Below, in pieces: positions 24,977-33,943 of a DNA stretch of 64,000 bases. The stretch covers positions 51,493-115,492 of the forward strand of contig DDTF01000037.1 in NCBI GenBank assembly GCA_002345965.1, given 5' to 3'. The notes below the pieces were generated by a model. It saw only the letters and a program-made list of their open reading frames with translations. It was not told the origin of the DNA and searched no databases. The translations under genes and the position numbers were made by a program. This DNA comes from Flammeovirgaceae bacterium UBA2371. GTDB taxonomy: Bacteria; Bacteroidota; Bacteroidia; Cytophagales; Cyclobacteriaceae. The stretch's first letter is position 1. Each line of letters starts with the position of its first letter.

Positions 24977-25732
24977 CTACTGATCTTTCTCCTCAAAGTA
25001 AGAGTTGTACCTTTCAAACAAGTTGCTTAATCCTCTCTCTTCCTTTGTATTGAGCTTGTTAACCCTTGCGAACTCTTCCATTTCAGAGCGCTTGTCTCCA
25101 AATACCTCAAACAAATCTTTCCTTTTTTTTATTTCAAAAACTTCTTTTCCCTTCAAATAATAAAAAATCTCCTTCTTGTTGATTTTGGTATCCTTGCTGC
25201 CAACATCAAACGCTACTACATAGTCAGGCCTTTTAATCCAGATCATAGTCCTTTTTACAAGAGGAAGTTTTCCGTCTACTACAATCTCTAGAAGTCCGGT
25301 TAATGGGGAGCCCTTTTCAGAATAATCTTTAGCATTTACAAAGGCGCGAGGCATCTTAGTAATTGAGTCGTACCAGATCATGCTTCTGATTTTATTCATC
25401 TGGAGCAACTTTATTTGACGATTCAATTTCACTTCAACCGAGTTCCCTTCGATGTCATATTTTACATAGTAACCATCGATCATTCTATCCGATTCGTACA
25501 GAAGCAAAGAGGCCTTATTCCATTTAGAATCGAGATAATAGTCACCTAAAAGTCTTCCAGGCTCAATATCAATTCCATAAAGCATATCATTTTGACTCAA
25601 CCCTCCCAAATCCGACAATCCATCCAAAGTTTGTCTTATCCTGATTTGGTCAGGCAATGTATTCTGAGCCATACAATTAATTGATGCACTCAAAAAAAGG
25701 CAAAAAACAATCAAATAGTTAACCTTATTCAT
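24977..25732 (-). CDS. Secreted protein of unknown function
   Basis: 251 residues from the ATG at 25730-25732. The frame is open to 25867, but this start gives a clean signal peptide (MNKVNYLIVFCLFLSASI to MAQ). The mature part carries LLGDYYLDSKWNKASLLLYES, VEVKLNRQIKLLQMNKIRSM and RTMIWIKRPDYVVAFDVGSKD, a beta-rich protein with a basic C-terminal helix region. I recognise it as a generic Bacteroidota exported protein but know no family function. The 242 bases upstream (25733-25974), shared with the divergent MFS gene, show no clear promoter box or repeat. Confidence 0.6.
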   Translation of the reverse strand: MNKVNYLIVFCLFLSASINCMAQNTLPDQIRIRQTLDGLSDLGGLSQNDMLYGIDIEPGRLLGDYYLDSKWNKASLLLYESDRMIDGYYVKYDIEGNSVEVKLNRQIKLLQMNKIRSMIWYDSITKMPRAFVNAKDYSEKGSPLTGLLEIVVDGKLPLVKRTMIWIKRPDYVVAFDVGSKDTKINKKEIFYYLKGKEVFEIKKRKDLFEVFGDKRSEMEEFARVNKLNTKEERGLSNLFERYNSYFEEKDQ

Positions 25733-25974
25733 AACAAACCAATATAAGATAATTTCAAAGCAATTCTCAGTACTAACAAAAATAGGTAATTCCCAACTTA
25801 TTTTAAAGCACACTTCTTCAAGAATACGCTTAGGATAATATTTAGTAAATGTGCTCCTTTGCAGCAATGCCCCGTGAAATGAATAACTCTAACCGGGGGA
25901 TATTATAAGTAGAATTTTAACCTATTACTGGATGAAAGCCCAGCACAAAGCAATACTCCTTCACCACCTCTGAT

Positions 25975-27156
25975 ATGACTGCGTTACCCCGCAATGTATG
26001 GTTACTCACTATAAGTCAATCATTGATTATGTCCGTTTCGTCTATGGTTGTATTTGTGGGAGGACTCATTGGTACTAAAATTGCACCCGTTGAAAAACTG
26101 GCAACTTTGCCAATAGCCTGTATGGTAATAGGGACTGCAACTGCAGTGGTGCCTGTTACTTTTATAATGAAAACAATTGGCAGGAAAAAATCCTTCCTTC
26201 TGATTCTTACCTACTCAATTGTAATATCATTCCTTTGTGCATACGCCATTTATTTGCAAGCTTTTTATTTTTTTTGCGTCTGCACATTTTTGTTTGGCGC
26301 CACCAATGCCTGTGTAATGCAATTTCGATTTGCGGCTATGGAAAGCGTAGCGCCCGAACTGATTCCTAACGCTGCATCCAGTGTTTTGCTAGGAGGCATC
26401 GCAGCTGCTTTTATTGGACCAGAAGCAGCTGTATTTGGAAAAGATCTTTTCTCTACAGAATTCCTAGGCTCCTTTTTGTTATTGGCATTGCTCTTTGCAA
26501 TTGCCATCCTGGTGTTGCTTGGTTTTAGAAACCCACAATTTGAATTAGAGAAGTTTAAGACAGCCCCAAGATCGCTCAAAACAATTTCAAAACAACCCGT
26601 GTTCTGGGTGGCTATTTTAAGTGCTGCCGTGGGTTATATGGTCATGAGTTTTATTATGACGGCAACACCTGTGAGTATGCACGTAATGGATGGCCACTCT
26701 ATTGGTCATACGAAATGGGTAATCCAAAGCCACATTGTAGCCATGTACCTTCCATCAATGATAGCAGCTTGGATTGTGAACAGACTAGGTGTCAATAAAA
26801 TGATGATCTATGGACTGATCGCCTACCTGATATGCATTATGATAGCCTACTCCGGTCATTATCTTGCTAATTATTGGGTCTCATTGATCCTTCTCGGAAT
26901 AGGATGGAATTTTCTATTCATCGGTGGCACTACATTATTACCTCAATCCTATCAAACCAACGAGCGCTTCAAAGTTCAGGCTTTTAATGAATTTGTAGTA
27001 TTTGGAACTCAGGCCATAGCCGCACTTTCTGCTGGGTGGATCGTTTATTCGGTGGGATGGGAAACCATGTTGCTTTTCACATTACCTATCATTTTTTTTC
27101 AGTTTATAATAGTTTTAAGATGGGCATACAGAAAACCTGCCGATCTGACCGTTTAG
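25975..27156 (+). CDS. Major facilitator superfamily transporter
   Basis: 393 residues with about 12 hydrophobic helices in two halves. The loop between helices 2 and 3 has MKTIGRKKSFLL, an MFS motif A remnant, and the second half has a related loop (IVNRLGVNKMMIYGLI). The central hydrophilic loop is short (RNPQFELEKFKTAPRSLKTI, about 186-205). Substrate unknown; similar proteins are annotated as drug or sugar efflux pumps without evidence. A preceding ATG at 25933 runs into a stop, so 25975 is the start. It is followed 56 bases later by the bestrophin gene. Confidence 0.85.
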   Translation: MTALPRNVWLLTISQSLIMSVSSMVVFVGGLIGTKIAPVEKLATLPIACMVIGTATAVVPVTFIMKTIGRKKSFLLILTYSIVISFLCAYAIYLQAFYFFCVCTFLFGATNACVMQFRFAAMESVAPELIPNAASSVLLGGIAAAFIGPEAAVFGKDLFSTEFLGSFLLLALLFAIAILVLLGFRNPQFELEKFKTAPRSLKTISKQPVFWVAILSAAVGYMVMSFIMTATPVSMHVMDGHSIGHTKWVIQSHIVAMYLPSMIAAWIVNRLGVNKMMIYGLIAYLICIMIAYSGHYLANYWVSLILLGIGWNFLFIGGTTLLPQSYQTNERFKVQAFNEFVVFGTQAIAALSAGWIVYSVGWETMLLFTLPIIFFQFIIVLRWAYRKPADLTV

Positions 27157-27212
27157 TATTTGTATTTTCAGTCTGACATTCGTTACTTCATCGGGTACTT
27201 AATTTCAATCTA

Positions 27213-28232
27213 ATGCATGTTGGAAAAAAGTTTTCCCTTGGTGAAGCCCTGCTCTGGACCAGAAGAGATATTTATAAGTTTTTGGTACTAGCAACAATTC
27301 CTGTTATTCTTTATGACCAGCTTCATTGGAAATGGCTTAGTTTACCTTGGCTGCCAATTGCTTTGATTGGTACGGCTGTCGCTTTCCTGGTTGGGTTTAA
27401 AAATAATGCCACTTATGATCGGTTATGGGAAGCTCGCAAAATTTGGGGAGCTATTGTCAACTCCAGTAGAACGTGGGGCATTATGACAATGGATTTTGTA
27501 ACCAACAAACATGCAACAATGAAATTGTCAGATGATGACCTGAAGAGGGTACATCAAAGGATAATCTACAGACACCTGGGATGGATTACTGCACTTCGAT
27601 TTCAATTGAGACAGTCACGTTCTTGGGAGTCCATGACACATAGTTACAATAAAGAATACAGTAAGCTTTACTCCGTACCTGAGTATGAGACTAAAATGGA
27701 AGATATACTAAGTACATTTTTGTCTGAAGACGAGTTAAAGCAAATATTAAAAAAGAAAAACGCAGCAACCCAAATCATTGTTCATCAATCTAAAGAGTTA
27801 AAGGAACTTCTCGATCAAGGTCTAATCGATGACTTCCGACACATGGAATTGCAAAATGTACTGGCAGATCTGTACGATCACCAGGGAAAATGCGAAAGGA
27901 TTAAAAACTTCCCCTATCCAAGGCAGTTCGCCACTTTGAATTTATACTTCATATGGCTTTTTATACTCTTGCTGCCATTCGGTATGCTTCAAGAATTCTC
28001 AAAATTAGGCGCAGGTGTAGTTTGGTTGACGATACCATTCAGTACACTTGTAGCCTGGGTCTTTCATACTCTAGAAAAAATTGGTGAAGCAACGGAAAAT
28101 CCATTTCAGGGTGGAGCCAATGACATTCCTATGGCTTCACTGGCCAGAACCATTGAAATTGATCTAAGAGAAATGCTGAATGAGAAAACAATCCCCTCAC
28201 CCATCGAGCCAGTGAAAGACATACTTATGTAG
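27213..28232 (+). CDS. Bestrophin-family anion channel
   Basis: 339 residues. The bestrophin/YneE signature is visible: helix ALLWTRRDIYKFLVLATIPVIL, VAFLVGFKNNATYDRLWEARKIWG (conserved NxxxDRWWEAR-like block, about 62-85) and, in the C-terminal half, NFPYPRQFATLNLYFIWLF with FGMLQEF and ENPFQGGANDIPMASLARTIEIDL (ENPF motif). Bacterial bestrophins form pentameric channels in the inner membrane. It ends 4 bases before the M20 gene, indicating one transcript. Confidence 0.87.
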   Translation: MHVGKKFSLGEALLWTRRDIYKFLVLATIPVILYDQLHWKWLSLPWLPIALIGTAVAFLVGFKNNATYDRLWEARKIWGAIVNSSRTWGIMTMDFVTNKHATMKLSDDDLKRVHQRIIYRHLGWITALRFQLRQSRSWESMTHSYNKEYSKLYSVPEYETKMEDILSTFLSEDELKQILKKKNAATQIIVHQSKELKELLDQGLIDDFRHMELQNVLADLYDHQGKCERIKNFPYPRQFATLNLYFIWLFILLLPFGMLQEFSKLGAGVVWLTIPFSTLVAWVFHTLEKIGEATENPFQGGANDIPMASLARTIEIDLREMLNEKTIPSPIEPVKDILM

Positions 28233-28236
28233 GCAA

Positions 28237-29379
28237 ATGATTGATGAAGCATTTATCACAAAAACATTAGCCGATCTGGTAAAAATCAATTCGGTTAATC
28301 CTGCTTTGGAGAAAGGAGCACCCGGAGAAGCTGAAATCGGGACTTATATTTTCAACATCTTATCCTCTTTAAATTTTGAGTGCACGATAAATACCATATC
28401 ACCGGGACGTGTAAATTTAGTGGCCAAAAGACGGGGTTCAGGAAACGGCCAGTCATTGATGCTTAACGCACACATGGATACTGTGGGTGTGGAAGGAATG
28501 GCCAATCCATTTGGCTCGGTCATTAGAGACGGGAAATTATATGGCCGTGGAGCCTATGACATGAAAGGCAGTATTGCCGCAATCCTGGGGATGGCAAAAA
28601 TAGTTTCAGAGAACAACATCAATCTTTCGGGTGATTTAATTCTAACATTTGTAGCTGATGAAGAACATGAATCATTGGGGGCATTCGAATTGATCAAAAA
28701 TATAAAAGCAGATGCTTGCATTGTCACCGAACCCACCGATTTGAAAATATGTCTTGGCCATCGTGGATTTGGCGTCTATGAAATTACTACAGAAGGAAAA
28801 GTAGCCCACGGTGGATTGCACAGGGAAGGTGTTGACGCCAACTTAAAAATGGGTTTAGTACTCAACGAATTGAATCAACTTTCTAAACAGCTCTCCTCAG
28901 AAAACACGCATCCATTGTTTGGAGAACGATCACTGCATGTACCTTTAATTAATGGAGGTCAAAGTTTATTCATTTACGCTGGCGCATGCACCGCACACGT
29001 AGAACGAAGAACACTACCAGGCGAAACACAGGTCGAGGTATTTGAAGAACTTCAAAACATGCTACGCCAATTGAATAAACAGGACAAATCATTCAAAGCA
29101 ACACTGAAACAGAAAATATGGCGTGATCCTTATGAAATAAAAAGAGAATCCAAAATTGTAGACGTATTGAACAAAAGTGTGCTACCCTACTGCGCACCTG
29201 AATACATAGGTCATACCTGGTGGGAAGATTCAGGTATATTCGGAGCAGCGGGAATACCCACTGTGATTATTGGTCCTAAAGGGGGTGGAATTCATCAGCA
29301 TGAAGAGTGGGTAGATCTAGAATCAGTTTATAATTTAACTGGTATACTTTTAAAAACAGCAACTAATTTTTGTCAATAG
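28237..29379 (+). CDS. M20-family metallohydrolase (ArgE/DapE-like)
   Basis: 380 residues. Zinc ligands of the M20 family are visible: LMLNAHMDTVG (His and Asp), GRGAYDMKGSIAA (bridging Asp), VADEEHESLGAFE (catalytic Glu and ligand) and a C-terminal GGIHQHEEWV His. The insert AHGGLHREGVDANLKM is the dimerisation domain start. Members deacylate N-acylated amino acids or cut dipeptides; the exact substrate is unknown. It is cotranscribed with bestrophin upstream (4 bases) and probably with lipid-anchored RidA downstream (29 bases). Confidence 0.87.
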   Translation: MIDEAFITKTLADLVKINSVNPALEKGAPGEAEIGTYIFNILSSLNFECTINTISPGRVNLVAKRRGSGNGQSLMLNAHMDTVGVEGMANPFGSVIRDGKLYGRGAYDMKGSIAAILGMAKIVSENNINLSGDLILTFVADEEHESLGAFELIKNIKADACIVTEPTDLKICLGHRGFGVYEITTEGKVAHGGLHREGVDANLKMGLVLNELNQLSKQLSSENTHPLFGERSLHVPLINGGQSLFIYAGACTAHVERRTLPGETQVEVFEELQNMLRQLNKQDKSFKATLKQKIWRDPYEIKRESKIVDVLNKSVLPYCAPEYIGHTWWEDSGIFGAAGIPTVIIGPKGGGIHQHEEWVDLESVYNLTGILLKTATNFCQ

Positions 29380-29408
29380 AGACAACATCACCTAAACCAT
29401 AACGAAAA

Positions 29409-29864
29409 ATGAAAAACTCAATCCTATTGATCCTTGCTATTCCGCTAGCCTTCGGCAGTTGCCAGCAGCCAAAAGCAGAACATATATCCTATATAGCTTC
29501 AAAAGAATTTAAAAAATCAAACCTTCCATTTTCAGAAATGGTTATCGTGGGTAACCTAATGTACCTGTCAGGTCAAATTGGTAGTTCTCCAAAGAATCCC
29601 ATGGTGCTGGTTGATGGCGGAATGAAAAACGAAGCAAGACAAGCTCTAGAAAACATCAAAACTTTGCTTGAGAATAATGGCTCTTCAATGGAAAACGTTG
29701 TAAAATGTACAGTTATGCTGGCCGATATTAATGAATGGTCCGACTTCAACGCTGAATACATCAAGTACTTTCCTGAGAACAAACCCGCCAGAAGTGCTTT
29801 TGCAACCAATGGATTGGCTCTAAATGCCAGGGTAGAAATAGAGTGCATCGCTGTCCTCAAATGA
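29409..29864 (+). CDS. RidA-family protein with lipoprotein signal
   Basis: 151 residues. The N-terminus MKNSILLILAIPLAFGSC is a lipoprotein signal with Cys18. The mature part has the RidA fold: GNLMYLSGQIGSSP, GGMKNEARQALENIKTLLEN, VVKCTVMLADINEW, FNAEYIKYFPENKPARSAF, and the catalytic Arg region LALNARVEIECIAVL. RidA normally deaminates reactive enamines in the cytoplasm, so a lipid anchor implies a periplasmic or surface role, possibly on products of the M20 hydrolase. The activity is inferred; the arginine is present. Confidence 0.85.
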   Translation: MKNSILLILAIPLAFGSCQQPKAEHISYIASKEFKKSNLPFSEMVIVGNLMYLSGQIGSSPKNPMVLVDGGMKNEARQALENIKTLLENNGSSMENVVKCTVMLADINEWSDFNAEYIKYFPENKPARSAFATNGLALNARVEIECIAVLK

Positions 29865-29989
29865 CAAGATCCAGCATGACTTCATATGATTTCTTCCGTT
29901 CAGGGGTAAAATAATCACATCATCAAAATACCGCGCGGCACTCACCAAGTATTACATATATTGTTTATGAATTGTAAATCCAGATTAGT

Positions 29990-32605
29990 ATGAAAGTAAA
30001 ATTAACGATTTTGATGCTGGCCATGATGACGTTCGTCTCCAATGCCATTGGTCAAATACCAAAACCATCTGAGACCTTTGGGTTCGAACCTGGCGCTGAT
30101 TACAAAATGGCTACCTATGATCAAATGCTAGCCTATTACGAAAAGTTAGACGCAGCCACAGACCGTGTTAAGGTAACTGAGATTGGTAAGTCCGTGAGAG
30201 GAAGGCCAATCAAACTGGTTTTTATTTCTAGTGAAGAGAACATGAAATCGCTTGACAAATGGAAAGAAATCAGTACAAAAATGGCACGTGCACGCATCTC
30301 CGAAAAAGAAGCACAACAACTGGCCAAAGAAGGAAAAGCCATCATTTGGTTTGATGGTGGTATGCATGCATCTGAAAAGGCTCATGCACAAATGACCCCA
30401 GAGCTGCTTTATCGCATTGCCGCAGAAGAATCAGATGAGAAAAAAAAAATCCGCGACAACGTGGTTACGCTAATAGTGCCTGTAATCAACCCTGATGGAT
30501 TGGACATTGAGGCTTCGTGGTATAAAAAAAATCTTGGAACCATTTATGAAACATCGGGCCCGCCCATCTTGTACCAGGAATATGTGGGACACGACAACAA
30601 CCGTGATTGGTTTATGGGCAACATGCCTGAAACCAAGGCTGTAATGAAAGTACTCTACAATGAATGGTATCCTCAAATTGTTCACAATCATCACCAATCT
30701 TCACCTGCCTGGGCACGAATTTTTATTCCTCCATTCAGAAGTCCAGTTAACATGAAGATACATCCTGGTGTAACCACTGGCGTTAATTTAGTGGGAACAG
30801 CCATGGCCAATCGATTTGCCATGAAGAAAATGCCTGGCGCCATATCGATGACAACTTTTGAGATGTGGTGGAATGGTGGAATGCGCACTACGCCCTATTA
30901 TCACAACCAAATTGGAATCCTCACGGAAACAGCACATACTTCTCCCACACCTCGTTTCTACCCGCCTGATTCAATCCCTGAAGCCATAGGTGGTAGAGCA
31001 GCACGTGACGGAGTTTCAAAAACCGTTGATGGCACTGAGATTTTCTATCCCTACCCTTGGAAAGGCGGTGAATCACATTTTAGAGATGCCGTTGACTATA
31101 TGCTGGAAGCTTCCATGGCGGTACTTGACCTTGCATCAGAAAAACATGATGAATTGCTTTACAATATTTATTCCATGGGCAAAGATGCCATTGAAGACAA
31201 AGAGGGTGCTTTTGCCTATGTAATTCAAAAATCAAATCAATGGGATAAGGCGGAAGCGGTTAATCTGGTCAATGTATTCATGCGCGGTGGCATTGAGGTA
31301 GAAGAAGCAACCAGCAAGTTTAAAATTGGTGATAAAGAATACGAAGCAGGCAGTTATATCATGTATGGAGCTCAACCGTTCCGACCCTACCTTGCTGACC
31401 TGATGGAGAAGCAAAATTATCCCGATTTATATATGTATCCGGGAGGCCCTCCCATTGCACCCTATGATCTCACAGGCTGGACACTACCCATGTCTATGGG
31501 AGTGAATGTTGATCGTATCACAACTTCCTTTACTGCTAAAACAAAATCTGTTTCAAGTGAAATTAAAATGCCAGCAGGCAATGTGGCTGGCAGTGCAGGA
31601 TTTGGTTATGCCATTGACGCAAGAGAAAACCTGACAGCAACAGTGATCAACCGACTTCAAAAAGCAGGTGAAAAAATCTCAATTGTTCAAGAACCATTCG
31701 TTGATGGTAAAAATAATTTTGTGCGTGGCACCTTTATAATAGAAAAAGGAAGTCAAACACAAAGTCGTATCAATGATCTCACCAAGGATCTCGGTGTTTC
31801 ATTCACCGGGATATCTACCAAACCCAATGCTTCCAAACCGTTGAAAAAAATTAAGGTAGGATTGTATAAATCTTGGGATGCCAGCATTGATGAAGGATGG
31901 ACCCGCTGGGTGCTAGAGCAATTTGAGTTTGACCTTGATACATTGCACAATAGTGACATCAAAGGTAAAGACCTTAGCAAATACAGCGCGATAATCTTTC
32001 CTTCTCAATCACCAGAGGAAATCATTGCCGGGCATCGACCTGGCACAATGCCTGAACCTTATGTTGGCGGCATTGAATTGGAAGGTCTGATGACTTTGAA
32101 TGATTATGTTAATAAGGGCGGAGTGCTGATCATGTTTGATGAGGCATGCGATCTGGCGATTGACGAATTCAGCTTACCCGTAAGAAACGTAGTAAAAGGA
32201 CTATCTTCAAGCCAATTCTTTATTCCTGGATCTATCATTAGAATGAATGTCAATAGTAACGATCCTTTGGCATTTGGAATGAAAGAGGAAGCTGCTGCCT
32301 CCTTCTCAAGAAGCAGAGCTTTTGAAACCATCATTCCATCCAGAAAAGCTGAAGGTGGTAATGAATTGATAAAACCCGCACCAAGACCCAACGTTACTGC
32401 TGTTGCTACCTATGCTTCATCGGATTTACTCATGAGTGGCTGGGCGCTTAATCCCAACAGAATTAAAAACAAAGGTGCAATGATGAATGTTGGACATGGC
32501 AATGGAAATGTTATCCTCTTCGGGTTTAGACCTCAATTCAGAGGACAGTCTCGCAACACCTATAAGTTAATCTTTAATTCCATTTATCTGGGCGCCACCA
32601 AATAA
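29990..32605 (+). CDS. Large secreted M14 zinc carboxypeptidase
   Basis: 871 residues with a signal peptide (MKVKLTILMLAMMTFVSNAIGQ). The M14 catalytic domain spans about 40-380: zinc motif H126-A-S-E129 in GGMHASEKAH, the substrate-binding NNRDW, the third zinc ligand in IVHNHHQSSP, and the catalytic Glu in GILTETAH. The rest, about 390-871, is a long region of unclear fold containing GLYKSWDASIDEGWTRWVL and a ThuA/glutamine-amidotransferase-like YSAIIFPSQSPEEI. No type IX sorting domain is seen at the C-terminus. It is closed by a strong terminator. The role is likely extracytoplasmic peptide breakdown. Confidence 0.9.
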   Translation: MKVKLTILMLAMMTFVSNAIGQIPKPSETFGFEPGADYKMATYDQMLAYYEKLDAATDRVKVTEIGKSVRGRPIKLVFISSEENMKSLDKWKEISTKMARARISEKEAQQLAKEGKAIIWFDGGMHASEKAHAQMTPELLYRIAAEESDEKKKIRDNVVTLIVPVINPDGLDIEASWYKKNLGTIYETSGPPILYQEYVGHDNNRDWFMGNMPETKAVMKVLYNEWYPQIVHNHHQSSPAWARIFIPPFRSPVNMKIHPGVTTGVNLVGTAMANRFAMKKMPGAISMTTFEMWWNGGMRTTPYYHNQIGILTETAHTSPTPRFYPPDSIPEAIGGRAARDGVSKTVDGTEIFYPYPWKGGESHFRDAVDYMLEASMAVLDLASEKHDELLYNIYSMGKDAIEDKEGAFAYVIQKSNQWDKAEAVNLVNVFMRGGIEVEEATSKFKIGDKEYEAGSYIMYGAQPFRPYLADLMEKQNYPDLYMYPGGPPIAPYDLTGWTLPMSMGVNVDRITTSFTAKTKSVSSEIKMPAGNVAGSAGFGYAIDARENLTATVINRLQKAGEKISIVQEPFVDGKNNFVRGTFIIEKGSQTQSRINDLTKDLGVSFTGISTKPNASKPLKKIKVGLYKSWDASIDEGWTRWVLEQFEFDLDTLHNSDIKGKDLSKYSAIIFPSQSPEEIIAGHRPGTMPEPYVGGIELEGLMTLNDYVNKGGVLIMFDEACDLAIDEFSLPVRNVVKGLSSSQFFIPGSIIRMNVNSNDPLAFGMKEEAAASFSRSRAFETIIPSRKAEGGNELIKPAPRPNVTAVATYASSDLLMSGWALNPNRIKNKGAMMNVGHGNGNVILFGFRPQFRGQSRNTYKLIFNSIYLGATK

Positions 32606-32624
32606 CCCGATAGACACTGAGATG

Positions 32625-32657
32625 AAAAACCCCGCTGGTCGGGGTTTTTCTTTTTAT
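32625..32657 (+). terminator. Rho-independent terminator
   Basis: AAAAACCCCG (32625-32634), loop CTGGT and CGGGGTTTTT (32640-32649) followed by CTTTTTAT; it ends the M14 peptidase transcript. Confidence 0.85.
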
Positions 32658-32697
32658 TCATTATTTTAATCCAATTTAACGAGCAATCCATGATCCC

Positions 32698-33279
32698 ATG
32701 AAACCAAAATTCTTTGCCAAAGCTTCTGATTTTAGAAAATGGTTGGAAAAAAATCACGGTAAAAAGACTGAGCTTTTAGTTGGGTATTATAAAAAGAAGA
32801 GCGGCAAGCCAAGCATTACCTGGCCGGAGTCTGTGGATCAGGCGCTGTGCTACGGCTGGATTGATGGTATCCGGAGATCACTTGATGAAGAAAGCTATAC
32901 CATTCGGTTTACACCCCGAAAAGAAAAAAGTCACTGGAGCGCTGTGAATTTGAAAAAGTATAAGTTATTGAACGAACAGGGACTCGTTCATGCTGCTGGT
33001 CAGAAAGCCTTTTCAAAAGTAGAAAAGAAAAACACGAAGCAAGCTTCTTTTGAACAGAAAAAAGTTACTATGAATAAAGAATTGGAGGCCGTGCTGAGGG
33101 CCAACAAAAAGGCATGGACCTTTTTTCAAAAGCTGGCACCTTCTTATAAAAAAGCTTCCATTTGGTGGATTATCAGTGCTAAAAAAGATGAAACAAAATG
33201 GAAACGACTTGACCAATTGATCCGATCAAGTGAAGCCCATGAAAAAATACCAATGCTCACAACTATAAAAAGAAAATGA
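32698..33279 (+). CDS. YdeI/OmpD-associated family protein
   Basis: 193 residues, soluble. Characteristic blocks are FRKWLEKNHGKKTELLVGYYKK (12-33), the WPESVDQALCYGWIDGIRRS region (41-60), RFTPRKEKSHWSAVN and, in the C-terminal half, FFQKLAPSYKKASIWWIISAK with DQLI. The YdeI family has been linked to bacteriocin protection and to polymyxin tolerance in Salmonella, but the mechanism is unclear. It ends one base before the stop of the membrane protein on the other strand. It has no obvious operon partner. Confidence 0.83.
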   Translation: MKPKFFAKASDFRKWLEKNHGKKTELLVGYYKKKSGKPSITWPESVDQALCYGWIDGIRRSLDEESYTIRFTPRKEKSHWSAVNLKKYKLLNEQGLVHAAGQKAFSKVEKKNTKQASFEQKKVTMNKELEAVLRANKKAWTFFQKLAPSYKKASIWWIISAKKDETKWKRLDQLIRSSEAHEKIPMLTTIKRK

Positions 33280-33280
33280 A

Positions 33281-33871
33281 TTAGCGAATCACTAACTTCT
33301 TCAAAAACCTGATAATTATTGCTCCAACCAGAATAAAAATGATTGCAAATTTGATGATTGCTGGAATGGCGAAGAGATAAGATACCACCTCAAAGTATTT
33401 GAGAAATATTAACATAAAAATATTTTCAATCACATCCAGCAGGGCTGCTGCGATCGCTAATAAAACAAAAGCGTTGGTAATCCATTCTTTACCCGTAACC
33501 ACAACGCTGCTTTTAGAAAGAAGTATCAGTACGATTAAGAATAAAGTATAGGCTACTATAAATGGGAAGTCAAGCAAAATATTGAGCACTGCAGCATCTG
33601 TTCCTGTAATTGCCAAAGCAAGACTGTTACTGCAATCGCTTTTACTCCAAAGTTCTTTGATAGCAATTGCCGTTGGTTGATCAAAGGCCAGCTCCAGATC
33701 AATTATTGCCTTTGGTGTTGCCGAGGTGACCAAACAAGAGGAGGTTGGGCGCATGATCAGGCCCGTCACAAGAAGGATAATAAATCCCAGCCAGAACGAA
33801 CGCAATTTGTTTGCGCTTATATATGTCATCAACGTATCAATCACCATGAACATTAAAATTATGACACTCAA
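33281..33871 (-). CDS. Predicted small inner-membrane protein
   Basis: 196 residues with four hydrophobic helices, at about 22-42 (LRSFWLGFIILLVTGLIM), 95-125 (LLDFPFIVAYTLFLIVLILL), 130-150 (ITNAFVLLAIAAALLD) and 165-190 (LFAIPAIIKFAIIFILVGAI). The N-terminal MSVIILMFMVI may be signal-anchor sequence or an overlong start; a start at Met9 is equally possible. A periplasmic loop holds two cysteines (SSCLVTS, SDCSN). I recognise no family. It lies convergent to the YdeI gene. Confidence 0.55.
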   Translation of the reverse strand: MSVIILMFMVIDTLMTYISANKLRSFWLGFIILLVTGLIMRPTSSCLVTSATPKAIIDLELAFDQPTAIAIKELWSKSDCSNSLALAITGTDAAVLNILLDFPFIVAYTLFLIVLILLSKSSVVVTGKEWITNAFVLLAIAAALLDVIENIFMLIFLKYFEVVSYLFAIPAIIKFAIIFILVGAIIIRFLKKLVIR

Positions 33872-33890
33872 TATCCAACAAAGACCATAA

Positions 33891-33922
33891 ATAAAAAAGC
33901 CCAGGCGCTCTGCGCCTGGGCT
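33891..33922 (-). terminator. Terminator of the large propeller gene
   Basis: Perfect 11-bp stem AGCCCAGGCGC (33898-33908) and GCGCCTGGGCT (33912-33922). On the minus strand it continues TTTTTATTTAT, ending the transcript of the gene that stops at 33944. Confidence 0.85.
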
Positions 33923-33943
33923 TCATTGAATTACTCGAAATTT

